The position numbers and the translations under genes are program-made. The notes beneath the pieces were generated by a model. The model saw only the letters and a list, made by a program, of their open reading frames with translations. It was not told where the DNA came from and searched no databases. Shown here piece after piece: positions 6,890-15,020 of a DNA stretch of 34,746 bases (within the stretch, counting starts at the first letter, position 1; each line of letters opens with the position of its first letter). The stretch covers positions 1 through 34,746 of the forward strand of contig JBGPBV010000066.1 of assembly GCA_041481445.1 (NCBI GenBank), in the 5' to 3' direction. This stretch comes from AA29 sp041481445. Its GTDB lineage: Bacteria > Acidobacteriota > Vicinamibacteria > Fen-336.

Positions 6890-9800
6890 ATGCGGAGACG
6901 AGCCGGAGCGGCGGGGGGGGCGGCGATCATGGGGCTCTTGCTGGTGCCGGCGGCGGCGCGCGCCCAGGCCACGGGAACCCTCTCCGGCGTCGTGACCGAC
7001 CCCAGCGGCGGAGTGCTGGCGGGCGCGTCCGTGGAGGTGAAGAACCAGGGCACCGGGCAGGTCCGGACCACCACGACCAGCCCGGAGGGGTTCTACACCG
7101 TCCCTCTCCTCTCGCCCGGGCAATACGCGGTCAAGGCCAGCCTGTCCGGCTTCACGACCGTCACCCGCTCGAACGTGCGCGTGACCGTGGCCGAGACCTC
7201 GCGCGCGAACCTGACCCTGCAGGTCGGCTCGATGACCGATAACGTCACGATCGTCCAGGAAGCCCCTCTGGTGGAGACGGCCAACGGCACGCTCGGCATC
7301 GTCATCGACATGAAGAAGGTCGTCGACCTGCCTCTCAACGGGCGCAACTTCGCCCAGCTCGGCACGCTCATCCCGGGCGTGGTCGCGCCGCCCGCCGGCC
7401 TCGGGGGCCTGAGCGGGGATGCCACCCCGGGCGGGTTCGGCAACGTGACGGGCAGCTACAACGTGAACGGGATGCGCAACCAGTCGAACAACTTCCTCCT
7501 CGACGGCGCCTCCAACAACGACACCTTCAACACCGGCTTCGTGCTCCGCCCGCCCCCCGACGCGATCCAGGAGTTCAAGATCCTCACCCACTCGTACAAC
7601 GCGGAGTACGGCCGCAACGCCGGCTCCGTGGTCAACGTCGTCACGAGGTCGGGCACGAACGAGTGGCACGGCGGCGCCTGGGAGTTCAACCGCAGCGACG
7701 CCCTCCAGGCGCGGAACTTCTTCGCCCCCACGACCCAGCCCAAACCCAGGTTGAAGCAGAACCAGTTCGGCGCTTCGCTCGGGGGGCCCCTCGCCGCGAA
7801 CAAGCTCTTCGCGTTCGGCTATTACGAGGGGTACCGCAACCTCAGCGGCACCACCACCACGCTCGTGGTGCTCACGCCGGAGCAGCGGAGGGGCGACTTC
7901 TCGGCAACGACGACGCCCGTCCGCGATCCCCGCACGGGCCAGCCCTTTCCCGGCAACGTCATCCCGGCCGCGCGGCTCGACCCGATCGCCCAGAAGCTCC
8001 TGGGCGACTTCGTCCCCCTGCCCAACGTGGCCCCCAACCGCTACACCGCCTCGCCGAGCGTGGAGGACGACCGCAACCAGGCCGGCCTCCGCCTGGACTA
8101 TCGGCTGAGCGAGAAGCACACCGTGCTCGGCCGCTACCTCTGGAGCCACAGCAACCGCGTCACCCCGAAGACGGTCCAGGCCTCGGACCAGCTCGCCAAG
8201 GCCACCCTGCAGGACGCGATGCTGTCCGACACGTTCACCCTCGGCACGCGCGCGTTCAACGTGGCGCGATTCTCGATGAACCGGATCTACGCGAACCCCG
8301 CGGTGACCAGCGGCCTCCAGAACTCCGCCTACGGCATCAACCTGCCGAACACGAACCCCCTGGCCGTGGGGCTGCCGTCGATCGCGGTGCAGGGGTTCTT
8401 CACGGGAGCGACCTCCCTCGGCGACCCCCAGCAGCCGTTCGTCGAGCGCCTGAACCAGGTCTACCAGCTCACGGACGAGTTCACGTACCTCTCGGGGCGT
8501 CACTCCTTCAAGCTCGGCCTGGACTTCCGCCACGAGCGTATGAAGATCGCGTTCATCAACCGCCCCAACGGCGACTTGACGTTCTCGGGCGGGATCACCG
8601 GCAACGCCGCCGCGGACTTCCTCCTCGGGCTGCCCGCCCAGGCGCGGGCGACCACCACCCAGGCCATCCAGAACGGCCAGGGATCGCTCTATTCGCTCTT
8701 CGCCCAGGACGAGCTCCGCCTGAGCCCGCGGCTCACGCTGAACCTGGGCCTGCGCTACGAGCTGCCCATCCCCTTCGTGGACGACAACGACGCGATCAGC
8801 GCCTTCCATACCGGCGTCGAGTCGACGGTCTACCCGGCGGCCCCGGCCGGTCTCGTGTACCCCGGCGACCCCGGCGTCCCGCGCGGGGTGGTGCAGACGG
8901 ACAAGAACAACCTCGCGCCCCGCGTGGCCGTCGTCTGGGATCCGAAGGGGGATGGCCGCACCAGCGTGCGCGCGGCCTGGGGAATCTTCTACGACGCGCT
9001 GGCCGGCCAGGGCGACTTCTTCCAGAGCGGCGTCCTCTCGCCGCCCTTCACCCCGCTCGTGGAGCTCAACACACCGACGCCGATCACGCTGGCCAATCCC
9101 CTGGGAGCCGTGGCGGGCGGACCGACGCTGTTCCCGGCCGCCCTGACCATCATCGGCTGGGGCACCGACTTCGAGTCTCCGTACGCCTACCACTACAACC
9201 TGACCGTCCAGCGGCAGGTCGGGAACGACCTCGGGGTCGAGGCCGGCTACGTCGGCTCGCGTGGCCGCCACCTCCCGATCTTCATGGAGATCAACCCGGG
9301 CGTGCTCGTGCCCGGCCAGACCACGCGCGGGGCGCGTATCATGCCCGCCTACGCGCTCGTCCGCCCGACCTTCTCGGTCGCCGAGTCGTGGTACGACGCG
9401 CTCCAGGCCAGCGCGCGCCTGCGCCCCTCCCACGGCCTGAGCTTCCTCGCCTCCTACACCTGGAGCCACGCCATCGACCACGTGTCCGGCCTCAACATCG
9501 GCGGCGAGCTGCGCCCGCTGCTGCCGGTGGTGCAGGGCGACCAGGCCAGCATCGACGCCGCGCTGGCCCGGGAGAAGGGCGACGCCCTCTTCGACGTGCG
9601 CCATCGGTTCGTGTTCAGCTTCGGCGCCGAGCTGCCCAGGCTGGACGGCCATTCGGGTGCCCTGCGGGCAATCGCCGGCGGCTGGCAGCTCAACGGGATC
9701 TTCCAGTGGCAGACCGGCTTCCCTCTCACCGTCACCGAGGGCGCGAACCTGGACATCCGCTACATGACCAGCCGCCCGGACGTCACCTGCGACCCGAGCG

Positions 9801-10120
9801 GCGGCCCCGAGACGCCGCAGCAATGGTTCAAGACCGGCTGCTTCGTGCGCCGCACTCTCGCCGAGACGGGCGTGCGCCCGGGCGACGAGGGACGGGACGT
9901 CGTGCGCGGCCCGGGCCTGAGCCGCATCGATCTCTCGCTCTTCAAGAGCTTCGAGATCCACCGCAGCCACGCCGTGCAGCTCCGGGTCGAGGCGTTCAAT
10001 CTCCTCAACCACGTCCACTTCGGCCAGCCCGGCTCGACCATCGGGACGCCGACCTTTGGTGTGATCACGAGCGCGGACGATGGCAGGATCGTGCAGCTCG
10101 GAATCAAGTATTCGTTTTGA
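6890..10120 (+). CDS. Oar-type TonB-dependent outer-membrane transporter with carboxypeptidase-regulatory-like domain
   Basis: A 1076-aa outer-membrane protein. The start at 6890 is preceded by AGAGGAGGAGC (6878-6888) and opens a clear signal peptide ending 'AAARAQA' (about residue 27). Residues 28-110 form a carboxypeptidase-regulatory-like (Ig-type) domain with 'GTLSGVVTDPSGGVLAGA' and 'GFYTVPLLSPGQY'. A plug-like region follows with 'VDLPLNGRNFAQLGTLIPG' and 'NVNGMRNQSNNFLLDG'. The remainder is a long beta-barrel ending in a C-terminal Phe ('LGIKYSF'), the BAM recognition pattern. Such Oar-like proteins are greatly expanded in Acidobacteriota and import large or peptide/glycan substrates; the actual cargo is unknown. 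The P1 hydrolase starts 7 bp after its stop. An earlier in-frame ATG at 6767 adds 41 non-signal residues and was rejected. Confidence 0.93.
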   Translation: MRRRAGAAGGAAIMGLLLVPAAARAQATGTLSGVVTDPSGGVLAGASVEVKNQGTGQVRTTTTSPEGFYTVPLLSPGQYAVKASLSGFTTVTRSNVRVTVAETSRANLTLQVGSMTDNVTIVQEAPLVETANGTLGIVIDMKKVVDLPLNGRNFAQLGTLIPGVVAPPAGLGGLSGDATPGGFGNVTGSYNVNGMRNQSNNFLLDGASNNDTFNTGFVLRPPPDAIQEFKILTHSYNAEYGRNAGSVVNVVTRSGTNEWHGGAWEFNRSDALQARNFFAPTTQPKPRLKQNQFGASLGGPLAANKLFAFGYYEGYRNLSGTTTTLVVLTPEQRRGDFSATTTPVRDPRTGQPFPGNVIPAARLDPIAQKLLGDFVPLPNVAPNRYTASPSVEDDRNQAGLRLDYRLSEKHTVLGRYLWSHSNRVTPKTVQASDQLAKATLQDAMLSDTFTLGTRAFNVARFSMNRIYANPAVTSGLQNSAYGINLPNTNPLAVGLPSIAVQGFFTGATSLGDPQQPFVERLNQVYQLTDEFTYLSGRHSFKLGLDFRHERMKIAFINRPNGDLTFSGGITGNAAADFLLGLPAQARATTTQAIQNGQGSLYSLFAQDELRLSPRLTLNLGLRYELPIPFVDDNDAISAFHTGVESTVYPAAPAGLVYPGDPGVPRGVVQTDKNNLAPRVAVVWDPKGDGRTSVRAAWGIFYDALAGQGDFFQSGVLSPPFTPLVELNTPTPITLANPLGAVAGGPTLFPAALTIIGWGTDFESPYAYHYNLTVQRQVGNDLGVEAGYVGSRGRHLPIFMEINPGVLVPGQTTRGARIMPAYALVRPTFSVAESWYDALQASARLRPSHGLSFLASYTWSHAIDHVSGLNIGGELRPLLPVVQGDQASIDAALAREKGDALFDVRHRFVFSFGAELPRLDGHSGALRAIAGGWQLNGIFQWQTGFPLTVTEGANLDIRYMTSRPDVTCDPSGGPETPQQWFKTGCFVRRTLAETGVRPGDEGRDVVRGPGLSRIDLSLFKSFEIHRSHAVQLRVEAFNLLNHVHFGQPGSTIGTPTFGVITSADDGRIVQLGIKYSF

Positions 10121-10127
10121 GGGCCCC

Positions 10128-11228
10128 ATGACCCGACCGCTGGCTGTCGCCTCTCTCGCCGTCGTCCTGCTGGGAGCAACGACCCGCCCATCCGTGCCTT
10201 CGCCCGCGCCCAGCCCCTCGCCCTCGCCGGCGCGGGCGGACAAAGGTCTCACCGCCGTCCCCGGCATCAAGGTCGGCCACTTCACCCTGAGCGAGCGCCC
10301 GACCGGCTGCACGGTCGTCCTCACCGAGGCGGGAGCCATCGCCAGCGTGGACGTGCGCGGCGGCGCGCCCGGGACGCGCGAGACGGACCTGCTCAACCCC
10401 GTCAACCACGTCCAGAAGGTCCACGCGATCGTGCTCGCGGGCGGCAGCGCGTTCGGCCTCGACGCCGCCACCGGCGTCATGCGCTACCTCGAGGAGAAGG
10501 ACATCGGCTACGACGTGCGTATCGCCAAGGTCCCGATCGTGCCCGCCGCCATCCTGTTCGACCTCGGCGTGGGCGGGAAGCCGAAGGTCCGGCCGACCGC
10601 GGAGTGCGGCTACGCGGCCGCCCAGGCGGCCACGGACGGGCCGGTGGCGGAGGGGTCGATCGGAGCCGGCGCCGGCGCCACCGTGGGCAAGACGGCGGGG
10701 CCGGGACGATGGACCAAGTCCGGCCTCGGCACCGCCTCGATCACCCTCGCCGACGGGCTGGTGGTGGCCGCGCTGGTGGCGGTCAACGCCGCCGGCGACG
10801 TCGTCGATCCCGCGACCGGCCGGGTGGTCGCGGGCGTGCGCACCGAGGACGGGAAGGGGTTCGCGGACGCGCGCGTCCTGCTGCGCTCGGGCGCGCTGGG
10901 CCGTCCCCTGGCGGCGAGGCCCGTCGAGAACACCACGATCGGCGTGGTGGCGACGAGCGCCACCCTCTCGAAGGTGCAGGCCCTGAAGGTCGCGCAGATG
11001 GCCCACGACGGCTATGCGCGCGCGATCTCCCCCGTCCACACGCCCGGCGACGGCGACACGATCTTCGCGCTGGCCACGGGGACGGCGGCGACCCCGGTGG
11101 ACGACGGGCGCCTGGGCGTCATTGGCGCGCTGGCCGCGGAGGTGATGGCGGACGCGATCGTGCGCGCGGCCACCCAGGCCACGAGCGCGGCCGGCATCCC
11201 GGCGGCCCGGGACCTCGGCGCGCATTGA
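10128..11228 (+). CDS. P1 family (DmpA/NylC-like) N-terminal-nucleophile hydrolase, exported
   Basis: A 366-aa protein with a hydrophobic signal segment (residues 1-18), then a Pro/Ser-rich spacer ('PSPAPSPSPSP') and the peptidase family P1 core. Core landmarks include 'PGIKVGHFTL', 'AIVLAGGSAFGLDAATGV' and 'GSIGAGAGATVGK'. The expected self-cleavage site is N268/T269 in 'VENTTIGVVAT', which would free Thr as nucleophile, as in NylC-type enzymes. Relatives are aminopeptidases or amidases acting on D-amino-acid, beta-peptide or nylon-oligomer amides. The start 7 bp after the transporter stop implies one transcript, and periplasmic trimming of imported peptides or amides is a reasonable inference. 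The ATG at 10128 was chosen over 10080, which lies within the transporter and hides the signal peptide. Confidence 0.88.
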   Translation: MTRPLAVASLAVVLLGATTRPSVPSPAPSPSPSPARADKGLTAVPGIKVGHFTLSERPTGCTVVLTEAGAIASVDVRGGAPGTRETDLLNPVNHVQKVHAIVLAGGSAFGLDAATGVMRYLEEKDIGYDVRIAKVPIVPAAILFDLGVGGKPKVRPTAECGYAAAQAATDGPVAEGSIGAGAGATVGKTAGPGRWTKSGLGTASITLADGLVVAALVAVNAAGDVVDPATGRVVAGVRTEDGKGFADARVLLRSGALGRPLAARPVENTTIGVVATSATLSKVQALKVAQMAHDGYARAISPVHTPGDGDTIFALATGTAATPVDDGRLGVIGALAAEVMADAIVRAATQATSAAGIPAARDLGAH

Positions 11229-11267
11229 GCGCACCGCCTCGGCCGCCCCGCCGCGCGTTCCTTCTGG

Positions 11268-11287
11268 GATAATCACGCCCAGGAGGT
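11268..11287 (+). promoter_or_regulatory. -10-like GATAAT plus Shine-Dalgarno of the RcnB/CigR-like gene
   Basis: GATAAT (11268-11273) is followed by AGGAGGT (11281-11287), 5 nt before the ATG at 11293. This gives a leader of roughly a dozen nucleotides that consists mainly of the ribosome site. No -35 match was seen. Confidence 0.4.
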
Positions 11288-11292
11288 CCGCC

Positions 11293-11754
11293 ATGCGACC
11301 AGCCCTGACCGTGCCCGCCCTCTGCGCCGCCCTCGTGCTGTCGCTGGCCACCTTGTCGCACGCGGACAGCGGGAAGGACAAGGACAAGGAAAAGTCCAAG
11401 GGCAAGGGCCACGGGGAGGCGGCCGCCCACGACGATGCCGTGGTGGTCTTCCGGGACCGCGATCGCGAGGTCGTCCGCAGCTACTGGGTCGAGACGTACG
11501 GCCGCGACAAGTGCCCTCCGGGCCTGGCCAAGAAGGGCAACGGTTGCTTGCCTCCCGGGCAGGCGAAGAAGCGCTACGTCGTCGGCCACCCCCTCCCCGC
11601 CGTCGTCGTCGTGCAGCCGCTGCCGCCGGTGCTCGTGACGCGCCTCGGTCCCGCCCCCGCCGGCTACGAGTACGTGATCGTCGACGGCGACATCGTGAAG
11701 CTCGCCGTGGGCACGCGGCTGGTGGTGGACGCGATCTCGGCCTTGCTGCACTGA
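11293..11754 (+). CDS. small exported RcnB/CigR-like protein
   Basis: A 153-aa protein with a signal peptide (to about residue 24, 'LSHADSG'). A highly charged segment 'GKDKDKEKSKGKGHGE' follows. Next comes 'CPPGLAKKGNGCLPPGQAKK', the Pro/Gly/Cys-rich signature shared with RcnB/CigR-type periplasmic proteins. The C-terminal half carries 'GYEYVIVDGDIVKLAVGTRLVVDAI', matching the 'VDDYVLL..' end of that family. The function of such proteins is mostly unknown; RcnB influences nickel/cobalt homeostasis in E. coli and CigR is an anti-virulence factor in Salmonella. No metal transporter is adjacent. Its stop overlaps a possible CTG start of the permease gene. Confidence 0.7.
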   Translation: MRPALTVPALCAALVLSLATLSHADSGKDKDKEKSKGKGHGEAAAHDDAVVVFRDRDREVVRSYWVETYGRDKCPPGLAKKGNGCLPPGQAKKRYVVGHPLPAVVVVQPLPPVLVTRLGPAPAGYEYVIVDGDIVKLAVGTRLVVDAISALLH

Positions 11755-13145
11755 GCGCGCCGCCGCCGGACTCCCCCGCCGCCCGCCTCCGCCGCGACCT
11801 CGGGACCCTCGAGTCCTACGCCGCGCTGATCGGGATCCTCATCGGGGCGGGTATCTTCAAGGTCACGAGCGAGTCCTGGGTGCTGACCGGGCCGAGCGTG
11901 ATCCTGGCCCAGGCCGTCCTGCTCGTGCCCGTCCTGGCCACGTCCGTCGGCTACTCCGTCTTCCTGTCCACGCCGCTCGGCACCGAGCCCGGCGGCGAGT
12001 ACACGCACATCTCGCGGACCTTCGGCGGGCGGCGGATGGCCTTCGTGGGAGCCTGGCTCAAGATCATCTCCTACCTCGGCGCGCTCGCCTTCCTGGCCCT
12101 CGGGTTCGCCGATTACCTGGCCGAGCTGCTGCCGGGAGGAGCGCGGGCGGGAGGCGTGCGCACCGCCGTCGCGGTGGCCAGCCTCGTCCTCTTCTTCGCC
12201 GTGCACGCGGCCGGCGTGCGCTGGTTCGGCCGGATCCAGGTGACGATGGTCGCGCTGCTCGGGCTCTCGATCGCGGTGCTGGTCGTGCCCGGCCTCTTCG
12301 CCCTCCACCCCGCGTACTACCGGCCGTTCTTCACCCACGGAGTGCGCGGCTTCGCCGCCGCCCTGCCGCCGCTCTTCTTCGCCTACGCCGGCTTCGAGTC
12401 GCTGGCCCAGACCGCGGGCGAGGTGCGCGACAGCCGCCGGCGGCTCCCGCGCGTGTTCCTGGCCGGCCTGGTCGGTACCGCCGTCGTGTACGTGCTGATG
12501 TGCGTGGTGTCGTTCGGGGTGCTGCCGGGCGAGCGCCTGCAGAAGAGCGCCGCCCCCATGACGGAGGTGGGGGCACAGTACCTCCACGCCTCGGCGGCCT
12601 GGTTCGTCACCCTGGGCGCGGTCATGGCCCTGGCCACGTCGCTCAACGCCACCATGCTCGTCCCCTCGCGCATGGCGCTGGTGCTCGTGCGCGACGGCCT
12701 CGCCCCGCAATGGGCCGGCCGTATCTCCGAGCGGACGGGCACGCCCGTGATCGGCCTCCTGGCGACGCTGGCGGTGGCGGTGGCCCTCGTGCTGAGCGGA
12801 CAGGTCTCGCTCGCCCTGAACATGGCCGTGTTCGCGCTGGTGGGCCTGTACCTGCTGCATAGCGTGGCCTTGCTCTTGCTGCCGTCGTGGAACCCGGCGC
12901 TGTTCGCGACCGTGGAGACGCCGCTCCCCCTCTGGCTCCAGCGCGTCGCCGGAGTCGTGTCGATCGCCTCGATGGCCGGCCTGCTGTGGCTGCAGGTGGA
13001 CGCGGACCTGGCCGTGCTCGCGACTACCACCCTGCGGCAGCGCGTGTCCACGCACGCCCTGACCACGGTCGAGCTGGCCGTGGCCTGGGCGGTCCTCGGG
13101 CTCGTCCTCTACGCGATCCCTCGCCGCTCTCAGTCGGCGGCGTAG
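11751..13145 (+). CDS. APC family amino acid permease (start uncertain, possibly CTG)
   Basis: An integral membrane protein of about 464 aa with 12 predicted segments. The first segment carries the APC signature 'IGILIGAGIFKVTSESW', and later landmarks include 'FFAYAGFESLAQTAGEVRD' and 'ATSLNATMLVPSRM'. It would import amino acids or polyamines by proton or sodium coupling. There is no ATG, GTG or TTG between TTG 11544 and the first membrane segment. The GTG at 11511 and TTG at 11544 lie deep inside the previous gene and would add an Arg-rich, out-of-character leader. I therefore place the start at CTG 11751, overlapping the previous TGA as CTGA. This start is a guess; the rest is firm. Its 3' end overlaps the convergent bicupin gene by 16 bp. 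Confidence 0.8.
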   Translation: MSAPPPDSPAARLRRDLGTLESYAALIGILIGAGIFKVTSESWVLTGPSVILAQAVLLVPVLATSVGYSVFLSTPLGTEPGGEYTHISRTFGGRRMAFVGAWLKIISYLGALAFLALGFADYLAELLPGGARAGGVRTAVAVASLVLFFAVHAAGVRWFGRIQVTMVALLGLSIAVLVVPGLFALHPAYYRPFFTHGVRGFAAALPPLFFAYAGFESLAQTAGEVRDSRRRLPRVFLAGLVGTAVVYVLMCVVSFGVLPGERLQKSAAPMTEVGAQYLHASAAWFVTLGAVMALATSLNATMLVPSRMALVLVRDGLAPQWAGRISERTGTPVIGLLATLAVAVALVLSGQVSLALNMAVFALVGLYLLHSVALLLLPSWNPALFATVETPLPLWLQRVAGVVSIASMAGLLWLQVDADLAVLATTTLRQRVSTHALTTVELAVAWAVLGLVLYAIPRRSQSAA

Positions 13146-13888
13146 CTGACGGCGGGGCTGCCGGAGGGATGGAACACGCCGAGCAGGCGGAGCTCGCCGC
13201 CGCCCGTGTTCTCCGTGCAGTGCACCTGGCGGCGGGGCAGGAACACGCCGCAGCCGGGCCCGACCGGCGCCGAGACGTCGTCGGCCCAGAAGCGTCCCTG
13301 TCCGGAGAGGACGCAGAGGACCTCTTCGTACTCGTGGAAGTGGTCCGGGGCCCGCCCGGGCGGGATGGCTCCGACGAACTGCGTGACTTCGCGGCTGCCC
13401 GCCTCGGCGTCGACGAGCACGCGATACCACCGGTCACCGCTCGGCCGCGACTCCCTGTCCCACAGGCGGACGGCCGCACCCCGGGGCGGACCCACGGACG
13501 GCGGCGACGCGAGCGAGGGCGCCCGTCGCAGGACCCTTCCCGGATCCGGGCATTGCGCGCTGGCCAGGACGAGCGGAACCAAACCCGTTGCCAGCAGGGT
13601 CAGGGTGGCCTCGGGCGGGACGAACACGCCGGTGTCGGGGGCGAGCCCATGGGGCCAGCCGTCCACGTACGCCGTGCCCTGACCCTCGAGCACGAACAGG
13701 ACCTCCTCGCTCTCGCCGTTCATCAGGCCGGGCGCGGTCGCGCCCGCCTCCACCTCCAGCACGCGCAGCGACATCGCCACCGCCCCGCTCTCCCGGCCCA
13801 CGTGCCGCCAGACGCGCAGGGGGCCCTCACGCACCGGCTCGCCCTCGCGCAGGCCGAAGACCCGGCACGCTCCCTTCAGCGTGGCCAT
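13130..13888 (-). CDS. bicupin domain protein
   Basis: A 252-aa protein with two cupin barrels. The C-terminal barrel has a full metal site: H183-x-H185-x3-E189 ('DHFHEYEEVLCVLSGQG') and H223 ('RRQVHCTENTG'). The N-terminal barrel keeps the fold ('GESEEVLFVLEGQGTAYV', 'TGVFVPPEA') but lacks the His pair, so only one site should bind metal. The start at 13888 has GGGGAGA 5-6 nt upstream on the minus strand. The longer reading from 13981 overlaps the divergent oxygenase gene and was rejected. The architecture resembles ureidoglycine aminohydrolase and other bicupins, but no specific function can be assigned. It shares a 61-bp divergent promoter region with the 2OG oxygenase. Confidence 0.82.
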   Translation of the reverse strand: MATLKGACRVFGLREGEPVREGPLRVWRHVGRESGAVAMSLRVLEVEAGATAPGLMNGESEEVLFVLEGQGTAYVDGWPHGLAPDTGVFVPPEATLTLLATGLVPLVLASAQCPDPGRVLRRAPSLASPPSVGPPRGAAVRLWDRESRPSGDRWYRVLVDAEAGSREVTQFVGAIPPGRAPDHFHEYEEVLCVLSGQGRFWADDVSAPVGPGCGVFLPRRQVHCTENTGGGELRLLGVFHPSGSPAVSYAAD

Positions 13889-13923
13889 CGCCGTCTCCCC
13901 TTGTCGCGTCCCCGCATCGGCGC

Positions 13924-13929
13924 GATGAT
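13924..13929 (+). promoter_or_regulatory. -10-like GATGAT in the bicupin/2OG oxygenase divergent region
   Basis: GATGATAC lies 20 nt before the ATG at 13950, within the 61 bp that separate two divergent genes. No clear -35 and only a weak ribosome site were seen, so the promoter is tentative. Confidence 0.3.
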
Positions 13930-13949
13930 ACCTCTGGCGAAACGAGATC

Positions 13950-15020
13950 ATGGACCGCAAGGCCGAAGGCGTCCACGCCACGAACGCGGAGTACCTCCGC
14001 TACGACCAGGTGGACAAGAAGCAGCGCTACCACCTGGCGGAGTCGGCCGACGAGGCCTACGACGAGGCCTACCAGATCCGCACCTGCGACCTCGGGCGCT
14101 GGCGGCGGGGAGGGCCGGGCGACCGCGAGGCCTTCGCGCGCGAGCTGGGCGAGGCCCTGGAAGGCATCGGCTTCGCGATCCTGGACGGGCACGGCGTGCC
14201 CCCGTCGCTCTACGACGAGGCCACGGACAAGGTGCTCGAGCTCTACCGCTCCACGACCGTCGAGGAGCGGATGGCCTACCGCGCCCGGCGGCACGGCTCG
14301 GTCAACCAGGGTTACTTCCCGATCAAGGAGACGAGCGACATCCATCCCGACCTCGTCGAGGGCTGGGTCTTCTGCCGCCGCGCGTTCGACCTGGGCGAGG
14401 CGGCAGGGTACCGGGAGGCCGACTTGTGGCCGCGCCCGGGCCTGGAGCCCCTGTTCCGCCGGCTCTGCCGCGCCCACGAGGCGCTCATCCTGCCCGTGAT
14501 GCAGAGCCTGCTCGTCCACCTCGGGGTCGACCCGCGCCTCTACGACGCCCGCCTGACCGGGACCAACTTCGGTCTTCGGCTGAACTACTACCCGCCCCTG
14601 AGCGCGCAGGACGAGAGCTCGGGGGCGGCGCGGCTGCTCGGCCACGAGGACGTGGACCTCTTCACCTTCCTGCCCGCGCCGGAGGTCGAGGGGCTGCAGG
14701 TCCTGAACCGCCGCAACATGAAATGGGTCCGGCTGCGCGCCCCGCGGGGCACGATCGTCCTCAACACCGGGGACTACATGCAGCGGATCAGCAACGACGT
14801 CTACCCCTCGACGACCCACCGCGTGGCCCAGCCCCGCGATCCGGCCCTGCGGACCCGCACGCGCGTGTCGTTCCCGATGGCGGTGTACGTCTGGGAGGAC
14901 GAGATCCTCGAGGTCCTGCCCGGCCTCGGGACGCCGCGCTACGAGCCCGTCAAGGCCCTCCACTTCCACACGCGGACGACGAGCAAGTTCTACGGCGACG
15001 GCTACGCCGTCACCGATTAG
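13950..15020 (+). CDS. 2OG-Fe(II) oxygenase, isopenicillin N synthase-like family
   Basis: A 356-aa soluble non-haem iron oxygenase. The facial triad is H232-x-D234 ('LGHEDVDLFTFL') and H290 ('PSTTHRV'). R305-x-S307 ('TRVSFPM') is the 2-oxoglutarate-binding pair. The N-terminal 'EALEGIGFAILDGHGVP' is the DIOX_N region of IPNS, gibberellin-oxidase and similar enzymes. The 'LRLNYYPPL' strand is also typical. It probably hydroxylates or desaturates a small molecule with 2-oxoglutarate as co-substrate; the target is unknown. The next gene begins on the base after its stop codon, so the two are almost certainly translated from one mRNA. It is divergent from the bicupin gene. Confidence 0.92.
   Translation: MDRKAEGVHATNAEYLRYDQVDKKQRYHLAESADEAYDEAYQIRTCDLGRWRRGGPGDREAFARELGEALEGIGFAILDGHGVPPSLYDEATDKVLELYRSTTVEERMAYRARRHGSVNQGYFPIKETSDIHPDLVEGWVFCRRAFDLGEAAGYREADLWPRPGLEPLFRRLCRAHEALILPVMQSLLVHLGVDPRLYDARLTGTNFGLRLNYYPPLSAQDESSGAARLLGHEDVDLFTFLPAPEVEGLQVLNRRNMKWVRLRAPRGTIVLNTGDYMQRISNDVYPSTTHRVAQPRDPALRTRTRVSFPMAVYVWEDEILEVLPGLGTPRYEPVKALHFHTRTTSKFYGDGYAVTD

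Noticed and set aside
6875..10480. 1201-codon open frame on the minus strand opposite the TonB transporter
   Set aside because: It is antisense to a well-supported transporter, its residue composition is Gly/Ala/Arg/Val/Glu-rich as expected of a GC-rich shadow frame, and no domain is recognisable.
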